In this document: positions 9,260 through 18,275 of the stretch, piece after piece
Layout of the letters: each line of letters begins with the position of its first letter
Position numbering within the stretch: the stretch's first letter is position 1
Assembly: GCA_945902775.1 (NCBI GenBank)
Contig: CAMDMY010000024.1
Span: 1 to 37,733, forward strand
DNA length: 37,733 bases
Direction of reading: 5' to 3'
Source of the DNA: Chryseobacterium gleum
GTDB taxonomy: Bacteria > Bacteroidota > Bacteroidia > Flavobacteriales_D > Crocinitomicaceae
Translations under genes and position numbers: made by a program
Notes under the pieces: model-generated
The model's database searches: none
Seen by the model: the letters and a program-made list of their open reading frames with translations, nothing else
What the model was told of the DNA's origin: nothing

Positions 9260-11584
9260 TTATTTTATTCTAATTGAATCCTTTCGTTTTAAAGAAATAT
9301 AAATACCTATAAAACAGATCATTGAAATAATGAAAACAGCTAATTCATCTAATGAAAGTTTAAATGCCCATTCTCCGAATCTATCAGGATAAGATGAATG
9401 AAAACTTTCTTTTAACTGATCTACAGAAGAAACTGTTTCTCTAATTTTATTTTCTGGATTTATAGGGTCTAGATGTTCTAAAGATACTTTATCTTGAATA
9501 ATACTGAATCCTTCTGTACCCCATCTTGAAAGGGTAACATAACTTAAAATTTCAACGAATTGATTTTCAATTTTAGATACAATTCCTGCTAACATAATTT
9601 GTGGAATTAAAGCTATGGGAACCAATGTCATTACTTTTTCAGAAGTTTTTACTACTGCTGATAGTAATAACCCTAACATCGTAGAAGCCATTGAAAGTAC
9701 TAACATCCATAAAAACGTAGCAGATGGATTATTCCAACTCGGACTTGTTGACGAAAACTTTGCTGAAATAATTAATGTAAACAACAATGCTTGTATTGCT
9801 GCAAAGGTGCTTAAAACAGTTATTTTAGAAAAAATATACGCTAAAATCCCTTGGTTAAACATACGTTCACGTTTATAGATCGCAGTTTCTCCAACTATCT
9901 CTCTTGCAGCATTATTCGTTCCAAACCAGACAGCACAAACAGCCATTAAAAAAGGTACCGCTTGAGAAATATTACTGAAAATTAAACAAATCAAACCAGC
10001 AATAATTGGCGCTTGACCAACCATTATTAAAGAATTGGAAACATCATTCAATTTAATATTAAAATAACGAATGGTTAACCACCAATATTGTGAGAAAAAA
10101 TTAGTCGCACTTAATGCTCTTGAACTCTGATTCACTTCATTTTTACTGTTGCTTCCAGTATTATTTAAGTTATGTTTTTCTATCCAATATTTTGCTTTAG
10201 GAGAGACTAACTGAGCGTATACTTTCACCGTATCATCAGTTCCAAAATAATTTAAATACGTTTTTGTATCACCTTGATACACCATATGCCCTCCTTCTGC
10301 CATAAAAATCACATTATCCATGTAATTTAAATCTTCTGGTTTATGGGTAACCATAATAACGGTTGTCCCTTTTTCTGATAATTTTTTTAGAATTCCTAAA
10401 AACTCTTCAATAGTCTGAGGATCAAGTGGTGAAGTTGGTTCATCTAGAAAAAGAATTAAAGGATCGGTTAATATTTCTACTGCTATAGAAACACGTTTAC
10501 GTTGACCACCACTTATTTTACCAACTAAACTTTTACGTATGTGGGTAATATTCAATTCGTTTAGTACCTGTTCTATTTTTTGATGTATTGCTTCATTACT
10601 AGCATTTTCTAACCTTAATTTAGCCGCATAATAAAGTGATTGTTCAACCGTTAATTCTTTGTGAACAATATCATCTTGAGGAACATAACCGATATGTGTT
10701 TTTAAATAATCAAAATTTTCACTTAAATTCAATCCACTGATATACACATTTCCACTTGAAGGTGGCGCATCTCCATTTAAAGCCTTGAGTAATGTTGATT
10801 TACCACAACCAGAAGGTCCCATTACCGCCATTAAAGATTTAGCAGGTATCTCAAAAGATGTTTTGTGAAGACCAATATTACCACCTTTGAATTGTTTTGA
10901 AATTCGTTCAGCCCTTATTGCGACTTCCTTTGTTAAATCTTGTGCTTTACCTCTTAAGCTTAATTTAAAACGACCAATTATAATTACATCTCTTTCAGTT
11001 ACTTTTACTGAACCTGAAATTCTTTTACCATTAAGATAGGTTCCATTTAAAGAATCTAAATCAATCAATACAAACTCATTTGTACCTTTTTTTTCAATCG
11101 ATGCGTGAAATTTACTTACGATCGCATGTTCAAGACAAACATCATTTTCTTGACTTCTACCAATTGTGATTTTTGACTTATTTCTAAATTTATCTATAAT
11201 GTCTGTAGAATCACTATTACCTCCATTACCAATTGGTTTACTACTAGTACCTTTTCTCAGTGTATAACTATCTGGATTAAAAACTAGTTGAAGAGAATTA
11301 ACAGAAGATAAACTTACTTGATCTTTCGTTGAAAATGGATATTGAACATTTGCTTCTAATTTTCTATTATTTATAAAAGTCCCGTTTGTACTTCCTAAAT
11401 CAATGATATATAGATTATTATTTTCATCTTGAATCAACTGAGCATGTTTTGATGAAATATTCGGAATATCAGAAAAAGAAATATCACAAGATGCATCTCT
11501 CCCAATTACAATTGCAGAAAATTCATTCGGTCTAAATGAAATTTTACGATAAAGTGAATTATCTTTTACAAAACCTATTTTCAT
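9260..11584 (-). CDS. FHA-FHA-ABC transporter (ATPase fused to ABC2-type permease), Rv1747-like layout
   Basis: A 774-residue half-transporter. FHA1 (about 1-102: IGR at 27-29, SSKH, STNGTFIN) and FHA2 (about 138-212: IGR 141-143, VSKFH, LNGTYLNGKRI) precede an ABCG-type ATPase with Walker A GPSGCGKST (256-264), signature SGGQ (358-361), Walker B LILFLDEP (376-383) and switch His414. The D-loop reads TSPLD where most ABC proteins have SGLD. Residues about 505-774 form an ABC2 permease with about six membrane helices. The same order is known in mycobacterial Rv1747, whose FHA domains bind sites phosphorylated by PknF. Here the likely kinases are the neighbouring receptor kinases. The substrate is unknown; ABCG-type exporters often move lipids or glycolipids. 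The next gene upstream, LEA14-like, may assist at the membrane. Confidence 0.93.
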   Translation of the reverse strand: MKIGFVKDNSLYRKISFRPNEFSAIVIGRDASCDISFSDIPNISSKHAQLIQDENNNLYIIDLGSTNGTFINNRKLEANVQYPFSTKDQVSLSSVNSLQLVFNPDSYTLRKGTSSKPIGNGGNSDSTDIIDKFRNKSKITIGRSQENDVCLEHAIVSKFHASIEKKGTNEFVLIDLDSLNGTYLNGKRISGSVKVTERDVIIIGRFKLSLRGKAQDLTKEVAIRAERISKQFKGGNIGLHKTSFEIPAKSLMAVMGPSGCGKSTLLKALNGDAPPSSGNVYISGLNLSENFDYLKTHIGYVPQDDIVHKELTVEQSLYYAAKLRLENASNEAIHQKIEQVLNELNITHIRKSLVGKISGGQRKRVSIAVEILTDPLILFLDEPTSPLDPQTIEEFLGILKKLSEKGTTVIMVTHKPEDLNYMDNVIFMAEGGHMVYQGDTKTYLNYFGTDDTVKVYAQLVSPKAKYWIEKHNLNNTGSNSKNEVNQSSRALSATNFFSQYWWLTIRYFNIKLNDVSNSLIMVGQAPIIAGLICLIFSNISQAVPFLMAVCAVWFGTNNAAREIVGETAIYKRERMFNQGILAYIFSKITVLSTFAAIQALLFTLIISAKFSSTSPSWNNPSATFLWMLVLSMASTMLGLLLSAVVKTSEKVMTLVPIALIPQIMLAGIVSKIENQFVEILSYVTLSRWGTEGFSIIQDKVSLEHLDPINPENKIRETVSSVDQLKESFHSSYPDRFGEWAFKLSLDELAVFIISMICFIGIYISLKRKDSIRIK

Positions 11585-11589
11585 ATCCG

Positions 11590-12492
11590 TTACTTCAATT
11601 CATTTTCAATGATAACTTCTTGTGTCAGTGGATTCAGTCTAAAAGACTTTTCTATTGGAATTTTGATTTCCCTTTTATCTACTTCGATTAATGCATAACC
11701 TTTTAAATAATAATCCAAAGAACCTTTCAGAACTTTCGAAATTCCACTTATAAAACTTGTTACATTGTTTACACTTAAATCCCCATTTATCAATTCAATC
11801 GCATTTTTAGACATTCTTTTATTTACAATAAAAGTTGAGTTTGAAACTTTATTTTGTAAGGTTTTATCCGTATACACATCACATCCAATATCTTTCAAAA
11901 GTATATCAAACGGTAAGCTATTTTGAAATTTAAATCCTATTTTAAATAGCGAATTTGTTAAAGTAGTTTTTTTAAGTTTTAAACTCTCTAGCTTCAATCC
12001 TTTATCTCCCAACAAATTAGACATCATTAAATCAACCATTTGTTTTGTGTTAATCCATACATCTAATGTTCTTGATGTCTGAATATTTAAAAAAGAAAAT
12101 TTTCCATTTACAACAACTTTCATTAAAATCGAATCGTTGAATAATATTGTTTTTAAGTCGTTAAAAAGTGAATCAGCATAAAAATCTGTTCGAATTTCAA
12201 AAATGCTTTCTGACTTTTTTTCAAACCTAAATTTCTGATCATTTTTTCCCTGAGAAACTAAATGGTCTTTGTAGAACATTTTAAAATGAAGATCTTTACC
12301 AGAATATGAAAACCAATTCTCATTTTTAATTTTCAAAGATACATCCGCTTTCAATTTACCATTAGAGAAATCGATTATTTCAAATTTACTAACACCTGAA
12401 AATGAAGGCTTTAAAATAGTTTGAGAGGTAAGGAATCCTACAATAAAAATTGTAAAACAAACTAAAAACCAACTAGATTTTAACCATTTCAT
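11590..12492 (-). CDS. LEA14/WHy-like membrane-anchored periplasmic protein
   Basis: About 300 residues with an N-terminal hydrophobic anchor ('SSWFLVCFTIFIVGFLTS') and two successive beta-rich modules of about 120 residues. Each starts with a 'KFEIIDFSNGKLKADVSLKIKNEN' or 'LKLESLKLKKTTLTNSLFKIGFKFQN' type pattern, as in LEA14/WHy-fold proteins of Bacteroidota. I prefer the ATG at 12492, which overlaps the preceding gene's TGA as ATGA; a second ATG lies three codons upstream at 12501. It is sandwiched between the secreted M48 peptidase and the FHA-ABC transporter, so a periplasmic binding or scaffolding job for one of them is plausible. No catalytic motif is visible. The fold assignment is pattern-based. 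Confidence 0.75.
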   Translation of the reverse strand: MKWLKSSWFLVCFTIFIVGFLTSQTILKPSFSGVSKFEIIDFSNGKLKADVSLKIKNENWFSYSGKDLHFKMFYKDHLVSQGKNDQKFRFEKKSESIFEIRTDFYADSLFNDLKTILFNDSILMKVVVNGKFSFLNIQTSRTLDVWINTKQMVDLMMSNLLGDKGLKLESLKLKKTTLTNSLFKIGFKFQNSLPFDILLKDIGCDVYTDKTLQNKVSNSTFIVNKRMSKNAIELINGDLSVNNVTSFISGISKVLKGSLDYYLKGYALIEVDKREIKIPIEKSFRLNPLTQEVIIENELK

Positions 12493-13295
12493 TCTCTGCA
12501 TTTTATTTTATAATTAATTTCAATATGCCTCTTAGAGCAATCTGATCTTTTTAATGAATAAGGATGAGAAGAAAAAATAGAAGTAAAATTAGAATTACCT
12601 GCTTCATTAAGACTCATTCGATTCCATAATTCAACATTAGAGCAAGCTTCAAAACCTGCAGCATAAGCTAAGTCAATTCCTAGTAAATCACAATATGCTT
12701 CGTCCTTTTGATTAAAAGGGGTAATCAATAATGCTCCGATAGTAGCTGATATAGATCCTGCATTATCTCCCAAATAAGTTGTTGATGTTTTAGAACGCTT
12801 GATCTGATCATTAATATGTCCTAATTCATTGTGGGAAATTTCATGTCCAATAATACAAGCAATTTCATTGTTGTTTTTACAGAAATCATACATACCTGTT
12901 GTAAAAAAGATATTGCCTCCAACTGTAAATGCATTCACAATAGTAGAATCAATCAAAAAGATTTTATAATTAAAGCCTTTCGGATTTAAAATCACTTTAT
13001 TTAATTTAACAAGTATACCTTCAATGTTTTTCAATTTATCTCCTGATTCGATGAAGCTATAGTTTGTTTTTGACTGATTTAAAAATTCTTGACCTACTTC
13101 AATTTCTTCTTCAATTGAAACAGTAGAACCGAAAGTAGTTAACATACCATTTTCTAAATCCCCAAAAAATGAAGAGGAAGTTGATGAGAAATCCGAATTT
13201 AAACAACTTAAATCATATTCAATATTATTTCTAATTTGAGAAAAACCAAATTCAGAAATTAATAAAAAAGAAAATAAAAGTGTTAAAATTTTCAT
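12489..13295 (-). CDS. Secreted M48-family zinc metallopeptidase
   Basis: A 268-residue protein with a signal peptide (cleavage expected near 'GFSQ', residue 20). The gluzincin motif HEISHNELGH lies at 151-160, and the downstream segment 'KDEAYCDLLGIDLAYAAG' carries the expected third zinc ligand Glu, as in M48 peptidases (BepA/Oma1/Loi group). There are no membrane helices beyond the signal, so it is a periplasmic peptidase rather than an HtpX type. It is a close paralogue of the upstream FHA-TM-M48 protein, sharing the blocks 'EVGQEFL', 'NPKGFNY', 'NAFTVGG' and 'SHPYS.KRS..C'. The pair probably arose by duplication with later fusion or loss of the FHA-TM part. Its stop overlaps the start of the LEA14-like gene by 4 bases. 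Confidence 0.9.
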   Translation of the reverse strand: MKILTLLFSFLLISEFGFSQIRNNIEYDLSCLNSDFSSTSSSFFGDLENGMLTTFGSTVSIEEEIEVGQEFLNQSKTNYSFIESGDKLKNIEGILVKLNKVILNPKGFNYKIFLIDSTIVNAFTVGGNIFFTTGMYDFCKNNNEIACIIGHEISHNELGHINDQIKRSKTSTTYLGDNAGSISATIGALLITPFNQKDEAYCDLLGIDLAYAAGFEACSNVELWNRMSLNEAGNSNFTSIFSSHPYSLKRSDCSKRHIEINYKIKCRE

Positions 13296-13307
13296 ATTAG
13301 TTTTTAA

Positions 13308-14549
13308 TTATTTTGAGGATGAGCAGTCAAATCCATAATTTGTTAAAATATGATTTTGAGAACATATTGATCGTTTTTCAGAATATGGATGAGATCTAAA
13401 TAAATTATCTAATGCATTGTAATCACCTTCATCTGACTCAGCTTTCATTCTTTTCCATAAAGAAATATTAACGCATCCATTGTATCCAGCAGCAATAGCT
13501 AAATCAATCCCTTTAAAATCACAATGCGATTCTTTTTTCTGACCGAAAGGAATCGTTATCATTTGACTTAAAGCTGCACCTGAAGATGTTAATATTTTTT
13601 CTTTCTGAAGATGTTGTTTAATATGTCCAAGTTCGTTATGGTTGATTTCATGACCAATAACGCAAGCTAATTCATCATTTGAATTACAAAACTCATACAT
13701 TCTTGTAGTGATAAAAATTTTAGCACCTGCTGTAAAAGCATTTAATTCATCCGATTTTATTAAATAAATCGAATAATTAAATCCCTTTGGATCTTCAATT
13801 TGATGTGTAAGTAAATTCAATATTTTTTGAATATTTTTAATTTTATTTCCCGTTTCAATAAATTGATATTCTCTTCTACAATCAGAAAGTAGTTGGTTTC
13901 CTACTTCCATTTCTTTATTAATTGAAACTTCCCCTCCAATTGTATTCGTTACACTGTTATCAATCTCTTCTAAGACTCCTATAATTTCGGTTGTTCCTAG
14001 ATCTTCTTCATCATCTAAACAACTAAAATCATATGTTATTTTCTTTTTTGATTTTACCTCTATCTTTTTAGGCTGTGAAGTTGTATCATTTGGCTTTTCA
14101 GGATCAACCGAACTTGGTTTAGAATCAACAAGTACTACTTCATTCAAAAAATAGAATAGTATTAAAATACCTAACAAAATTGAAAGAGTAATCCCGACTG
14201 TTTTAAGAACTTTCCTTTGTTTAGTAACCTTATCATTTGAAGAAACACTATTTCCTCTAAAATCATTTGTACTTATTAAATCTTCTTTTAATGCAATAGA
14301 AGGCTTATAATTTTGCCAATTTAGAGAATTACTAACACCAGCTCTTACAATGTCTTTGCTATTTAATTGAACTGAACCAACAATTCTTTTACCATTTACA
14401 AATGTTCCATTTACCGAATTTAAATCTGTTAAAAAAACATTTCCTTCCGCATCAAAGAAAATTTCTAAATGAAAACGCGAGACAGAAACATCATCAATTA
14501 CAATGTCATTATCTTTTGCTCTCCCTACACGTAAGGTTTTGAAATTCAT
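13308..14549 (-). CDS. FHA-transmembrane-M48 metallopeptidase fusion
   Basis: A 413-residue fusion. A cytoplasmic FHA domain (about 1-78: VGR 8-10, SVSRFH, SVNGTFVNGKRI) is followed by a Lys-rich stretch, one membrane span (about 117-136), a Pro/Lys linker and a periplasmic M48 peptidase domain (about 172-413). The zinc site is HEINHNELGH (300-309), with the probable third ligand at Glu340. The layout places phosphothreonine recognition inside and proteolysis outside. The start overlaps the stop of the soluble kinase gene by four bases (ATGA), indicating translational coupling with a likely upstream kinase. The downstream gene is a secreted paralogue without FHA or TM. I do not know this fusion from characterised systems. 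Domain identities are clear; signal transfer across the membrane is inference. Confidence 0.92.
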   Translation of the reverse strand: MNFKTLRVGRAKDNDIVIDDVSVSRFHLEIFFDAEGNVFLTDLNSVNGTFVNGKRIVGSVQLNSKDIVRAGVSNSLNWQNYKPSIALKEDLISTNDFRGNSVSSNDKVTKQRKVLKTVGITLSILLGILILFYFLNEVVLVDSKPSSVDPEKPNDTTSQPKKIEVKSKKKITYDFSCLDDEEDLGTTEIIGVLEEIDNSVTNTIGGEVSINKEMEVGNQLLSDCRREYQFIETGNKIKNIQKILNLLTHQIEDPKGFNYSIYLIKSDELNAFTAGAKIFITTRMYEFCNSNDELACVIGHEINHNELGHIKQHLQKEKILTSSGAALSQMITIPFGQKKESHCDFKGIDLAIAAGYNGCVNISLWKRMKAESDEGDYNALDNLFRSHPYSEKRSICSQNHILTNYGFDCSSSK

Positions 14550-15355
14550 AAAAATTCTAATAAATCAAGTTGAAATTCTTCACATGAAGCATATCGCTCA
14601 TGTGGTTTTTTATTTGTCGCTTTCTGAATAATATAATTGACTTTATTTTCAAAATCTCTATCAAATTCATAAGGTACAGTGACATAAGGTACCAAATTTT
14701 GTTTGATAGCCAAAAACATATCTTCTCTTGTTTCACAATTTGAAAAAGGTAATTTCCCCGTAACCATTTCATACAAAGTAATACCAAGAGAATATATATC
14801 CGAACGATAGTCTATATTTATACCATCAATTTGTTCAGGACTCATATAAGAAGGACTTCCCATAACACTTTCTAAATCATTTTTAGAAGAATCATGCGAA
14901 ATTCCAAAATCGATCACTTTTATTTGATTTTTTTCAGATAACATGATATTCGCAGGCTTTATATCTAAATGAATGAGTCCACGTTTATGAACATAGGCAA
15001 TCGCACTCAATACCTCATTTAAAAACAAAGCAATATTCTGAATTGGGATAGGTCCTGTAACTTTTGAAATATGATCACTTAAATTTTTACCCTCCACATA
15101 TTCCATTACAAGATAATGTGTATCATCATTTTTGATAAAATCTTTTAATTTTACAATATTAGGATGATCTAAATAAAGATATTGATTCGCTTCTTCAATA
15201 AATTTTTGACGTACAAATTCACTCTTAAAGAAACTCGATTTCAATTCTTTAACAGCTACAGGAAGTCCTGTATTTAAATCAACCCCTAAAAAAACTTCGG
15301 CGGTTCCACCAGAGTTTAAGGGTTGAATAATTTGTATGTTATTTATTCTTTTCAA
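14546..15355 (-). CDS. Soluble Ser/Thr protein kinase of non-RD type
   Basis: A 269-residue protein that is only a kinase domain: no membrane span and no sensor. It has a Gly-rich loop 'LNSGGTAEV', Lys36, DFG 149-151 and MSPEQ, but the catalytic loop reads HLD (129-131) instead of HRD, so the usual arginine before the catalytic Asp is lost. Asp131 and the following KPAN (Lys133, Asn136) remain, so catalysis should be possible. Non-RD kinases are usually not controlled by activation-loop phosphorylation in the standard way. The gene lies directly between the PP2C phosphatase (8-base gap) and the FHA-TM-M48 peptidase (4-base overlap). It is the natural dedicated kinase for that peptidase or for the vWA-FHA protein, by inference. 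Confidence 0.92.
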   Translation of the reverse strand: MKRINNIQIIQPLNSGGTAEVFLGVDLNTGLPVAVKELKSSFFKSEFVRQKFIEEANQYLYLDHPNIVKLKDFIKNDDTHYLVMEYVEGKNLSDHISKVTGPIPIQNIALFLNEVLSAIAYVHKRGLIHLDIKPANIMLSEKNQIKVIDFGISHDSSKNDLESVMGSPSYMSPEQIDGINIDYRSDIYSLGITLYEMVTGKLPFSNCETREDMFLAIKQNLVPYVTVPYEFDRDFENKVNYIIQKATNKKPHERYASCEEFQLDLLEFL

Positions 15356-15363
15356 TTAGTTTA

Positions 15364-16695
15364 TTATTCAGTTGGTATCAATAATATCTTACCTTCTTTG
15401 ATTGTTTTATCTGACTCTAGTTTTACACCATTTTCGCCTTTATAAACCTCATTATTCTGCTGATTATAAGTAATGATTTTACTTTCAGTTAATTTTGGAT
15501 ATTTACCAATGTATTTCTCTATTATAACACCTAAAATTTCGCCTTTTACAACTTTATGATTTATGAATTTGGCACCATCTTCAGATGATTTATTTTCTTT
15601 TTTACTTTCATCTTTACCAGAATGTTTTGAATCTTTAGAATCAGTCTTTTTATTACCTTCATTTTGACTGTCTATTTCCTTTATTCCTTCATTTGGCATA
15701 GATTTTTCTCCATTTTTTTCATCTTGATAATTTTCAGATTGCTCATTGTCAACTTCTTTAAATTCATTATCATTATCATCATCAGCCAAAAGAACATAAC
15801 CAATAGTACCTAAGAAAAGCACAAAAACACTCAATATAAAAATATTTTTAATTGAAAATATTTTAGATTTTGAATTCGAGTTGGGTGGCATCATAAAAGC
15901 TTGAGTACTTGAACCGTCAAACTTTTTAATAGGGTTATAATCAACAAATTTTGAAATTGAATGAGCACTTTCTTCAATTGCAACCATGGTTGCAGTAACA
16001 TTGTCTAATCCACCAGCATCTAATGCCGCACGAATTAAATCTTCACCAGATTGAGTTAGATTTTGACCTTGCAACATCATTTCCAAGCCTCTATCGTTTA
16101 CCATTCCATTTAAACCATCTGAGCAAAGCAAAAATACATCACCCGATTTAACTTGGAGTGGAACTTGACAAATAGTTCCTTCCACCACAGGAGAAGTACC
16201 TAAGGCTTTTAAGATTTGATTTTTATTTGGATGACTCTCAGCTTCCTCATCAGAAATAACACCAGAATCCACAAGCGTTTGAACAAAAGAGTGATCTTTC
16301 GTAATTCTATGCAATCTATTATTTGATTTTAAGTAGATTCTACTGTCTCCAACATGTCCAATAAAACTGTCTTCACCAGAAATAATCAAAACTACAGCTG
16401 TAGTACCCATTCCTTTTAACTCAGGAGAACTTAAAGCATTTGCGAAAATTTGCTCATTTGCAAATGAAAAAGCACGGTCAATAGCTTGGATTATATTTGA
16501 ATGTTTTTCACGTTGAAAATATTCGATAATACTTGCTACTGCAATTGAGGAAGCCATAGCTCCACCAACATGACCTCCCATACCATCACAAACAACAAAT
16601 ATATGTCCGTTTGGAGTTAATGCATCGCCGGAATTATCTTCGTTAGCACTTCTAACTTTTCCTACGTTTGTAATTGAATAATTTCTATATCTCAT
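15364..16695 (-). CDS. PP2C-type protein phosphatase with membrane span and LysM-like C-terminus
   Basis: The PP2C/PPM domain (about 1-243) has all metal-binding motifs: 'VRSANEDN', 'VVCDGMGGH' (Asp37), 'GHVGDSR' (Asp117), 'CSDGL' (Asp193) and 'LDNVTA' (Asp231). A membrane span (about 284-304) follows, then a highly charged Lys/Glu/Asp/Ser linker, and residues about 378-443 that look like a LysM with an insertion: start 'HKVVKGEIL', middle 'ITYNQ', end 'IKEGKILLIP'. The catalytic part should be cytoplasmic and the tail periplasmic, touching peptidoglycan. It sits between the sensor-FHA gene and the soluble kinase and is the only phosphatase gene seen among five kinases. Its job is probably to reset phosphorylation for the whole cluster. 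Phosphatase identity is firm; the LysM is less sure. Confidence 0.92.
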   Translation of the reverse strand: MRYRNYSITNVGKVRSANEDNSGDALTPNGHIFVVCDGMGGHVGGAMASSIAVASIIEYFQREKHSNIIQAIDRAFSFANEQIFANALSSPELKGMGTTAVVLIISGEDSFIGHVGDSRIYLKSNNRLHRITKDHSFVQTLVDSGVISDEEAESHPNKNQILKALGTSPVVEGTICQVPLQVKSGDVFLLCSDGLNGMVNDRGLEMMLQGQNLTQSGEDLIRAALDAGGLDNVTATMVAIEESAHSISKFVDYNPIKKFDGSSTQAFMMPPNSNSKSKIFSIKNIFILSVFVLFLGTIGYVLLADDDNDNEFKEVDNEQSENYQDEKNGEKSMPNEGIKEIDSQNEGNKKTDSKDSKHSGKDESKKENKSSEDGAKFINHKVVKGEILGVIIEKYIGKYPKLTESKIITYNQQNNEVYKGENGVKLESDKTIKEGKILLIPTE

Positions 16696-16707
16696 GTGAA
16701 TGTTTTG

Positions 16708-18246
16708 TTAAATATGAAAAGTTAGTGAAATATCACCGACTTGAATATGATCTCCATGTGTTAGTTGAATTTCCTTTGTTTTTGTACCATTTACTTCTAC
16801 ACCATTTGAACTACCTAAATCTTTCAATGTATAGACATAGTCTACAAATGTTAATTCAAAATGATTTCTAGAAACTGTTGGATGTTTTATAACCCAGGTA
16901 TTAGAAGTATCTCTACCTACTTTAAATCTTGGCGTACTAATCTGATATTGTCCTGTTTCATCAGCTAAACGATATTCAAACCAAGGTAAATTTCCTCGTT
17001 CTAACATTTTTCTTAATTGTTCTTCATCAACTAATTTTTGAATACGTTCTTGCTCTAAACGTAATTCGTTTTCTTGTTTAATTCTTTCTTCTTCTCGAAT
17101 TCGTGATAATTCAGATTCTTGTTGATTCAATTTCATATCCGCTTCTTGCTGTTGTCTTTCCATATCTGAAAGTTGCATTCTTTGCTGATTTTCTAATTCA
17201 ATTTTTTTCAACTTATTTTTCTTAATTAACTGATAAAGAAGGATAATGACTCCAATTAAAACAAGAAAAAGAATAATTGACAATATGATATTTGCTTCTA
17301 TCCATTCAATTAAATTCTTTGAAGGAGTTAACAACGCAAAACCCGTTTGACCTTCATTTGTTTGAATTTTCACAGGATGAACTTCACCATCTTTTTCAAA
17401 AGTGGAAGTATATGAAAACGGATAAAGTAAACCAGCACTTCTTTGATTAAGGTTTGAAAGATAACCTAATAAAGTATCAGATGCTTGATTTGCATCGTTA
17501 TTTTTGTTTGAGTAATACAATCCATAGGTTTGTTTACACAAATCCTCTATATCAAAAAATGTTTTTGATTTATAATAAGTTATCCCATAAACTGGAATAT
17601 TCAATCTTCTAGATCTAGCACCTGGTAATTCAACTTGAAAAATAGGTTCCAGAGCACAATCATCCGCTAAAACAAAAATCGCTGAAGGTAAATCCACATT
17701 TTGTTTTTCATACAATTCTAATGCTTCATGAATCGATAAATAGATATGTGATCTATCTGAACAACTTGAGGACCTTTTATTAAATTTAATAGCATCAATT
17801 TCTTCAAATAATTTATCCGCATTATCTGTAAATTCAATTTTATTTGGAAATAATAGTTGATCTCCTTTTTTACAAGAAAATGATAGAATCTCAATTTTAT
17901 CTCCCTTCAAAATTGCTCCTTTTCGAATAGCATCTTTGATAACTTTCTTATACCAATCAAATTCTGATTGATTAGGTGTATTCAAAATTAAAAAAACGAC
18001 ACTTTTGTTTTTTGCAATCGAATCAACTGGTTTATAATTTTGAAAATTAACATCTACAGGAGTTTCATTTTCAAAAAACTGAAGTGATTGAGAGCCAATT
18101 CCATTTGGATTTCGCACCCATAAATTACCTTTAACTGTTGGAAACTCTATAACATCTTGATTACGAGCCTCAAATTCATTTTTTTGAGCATAAAAAAGAA
18201 ATTGAATACATATTAAAAATGCATGAATTAATACTATTTTTTTCAT
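16708..18246 (-). CDS. Periplasmic vWA-like sensor / TM / coiled coil / cytoplasmic FHA protein
   Basis: A 512-residue protein with a signal peptide (1-20) and an extracytoplasmic domain (about 21-316). The latter contains a vWA-like pattern: strand 'KSVVFLILNTPNQS' at 81-94, 'KIEILSF' and 'PSAIFVLADDC'. The canonical DxSxS metal site is not present. A membrane span (about 318-341) leads into a Gln/Glu/Arg-rich coiled coil (about 345-418) and a C-terminal FHA domain (about 438-510: VGRDTSN, HPTVSRNHF, GSSNGVEVNG). This resembles a single-pass signal transducer whose cytoplasmic end recognises phosphothreonine. The neighbours are a zinc-ribbon FHA gene upstream and PP2C downstream. The vWA + PP2C + kinase trio recalls TerY-P-type sets, though no Ter proteins are present. 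The vWA assignment is moderate, the FHA firm. Confidence 0.85.
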   Translation of the reverse strand: MKKIVLIHAFLICIQFLFYAQKNEFEARNQDVIEFPTVKGNLWVRNPNGIGSQSLQFFENETPVDVNFQNYKPVDSIAKNKSVVFLILNTPNQSEFDWYKKVIKDAIRKGAILKGDKIEILSFSCKKGDQLLFPNKIEFTDNADKLFEEIDAIKFNKRSSSCSDRSHIYLSIHEALELYEKQNVDLPSAIFVLADDCALEPIFQVELPGARSRRLNIPVYGITYYKSKTFFDIEDLCKQTYGLYYSNKNNDANQASDTLLGYLSNLNQRSAGLLYPFSYTSTFEKDGEVHPVKIQTNEGQTGFALLTPSKNLIEWIEANIILSIILFLVLIGVIILLYQLIKKNKLKKIELENQQRMQLSDMERQQQEADMKLNQQESELSRIREEERIKQENELRLEQERIQKLVDEEQLRKMLERGNLPWFEYRLADETGQYQISTPRFKVGRDTSNTWVIKHPTVSRNHFELTFVDYVYTLKDLGSSNGVEVNGTKTKEIQLTHGDHIQVGDISLTFHI

Positions 18247-18275
18247 TCTAATTGTATAAAATTGATTGTTTTATT

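Noticed and set aside
14546-18246. TerY-P tellurite-type kinase/PP2C/vWA triad
   Set aside because: The order is similar, but no TerC/TerD-type genes occur, and the vWA-like protein is a TM-FHA sensor lacking the MIDAS.
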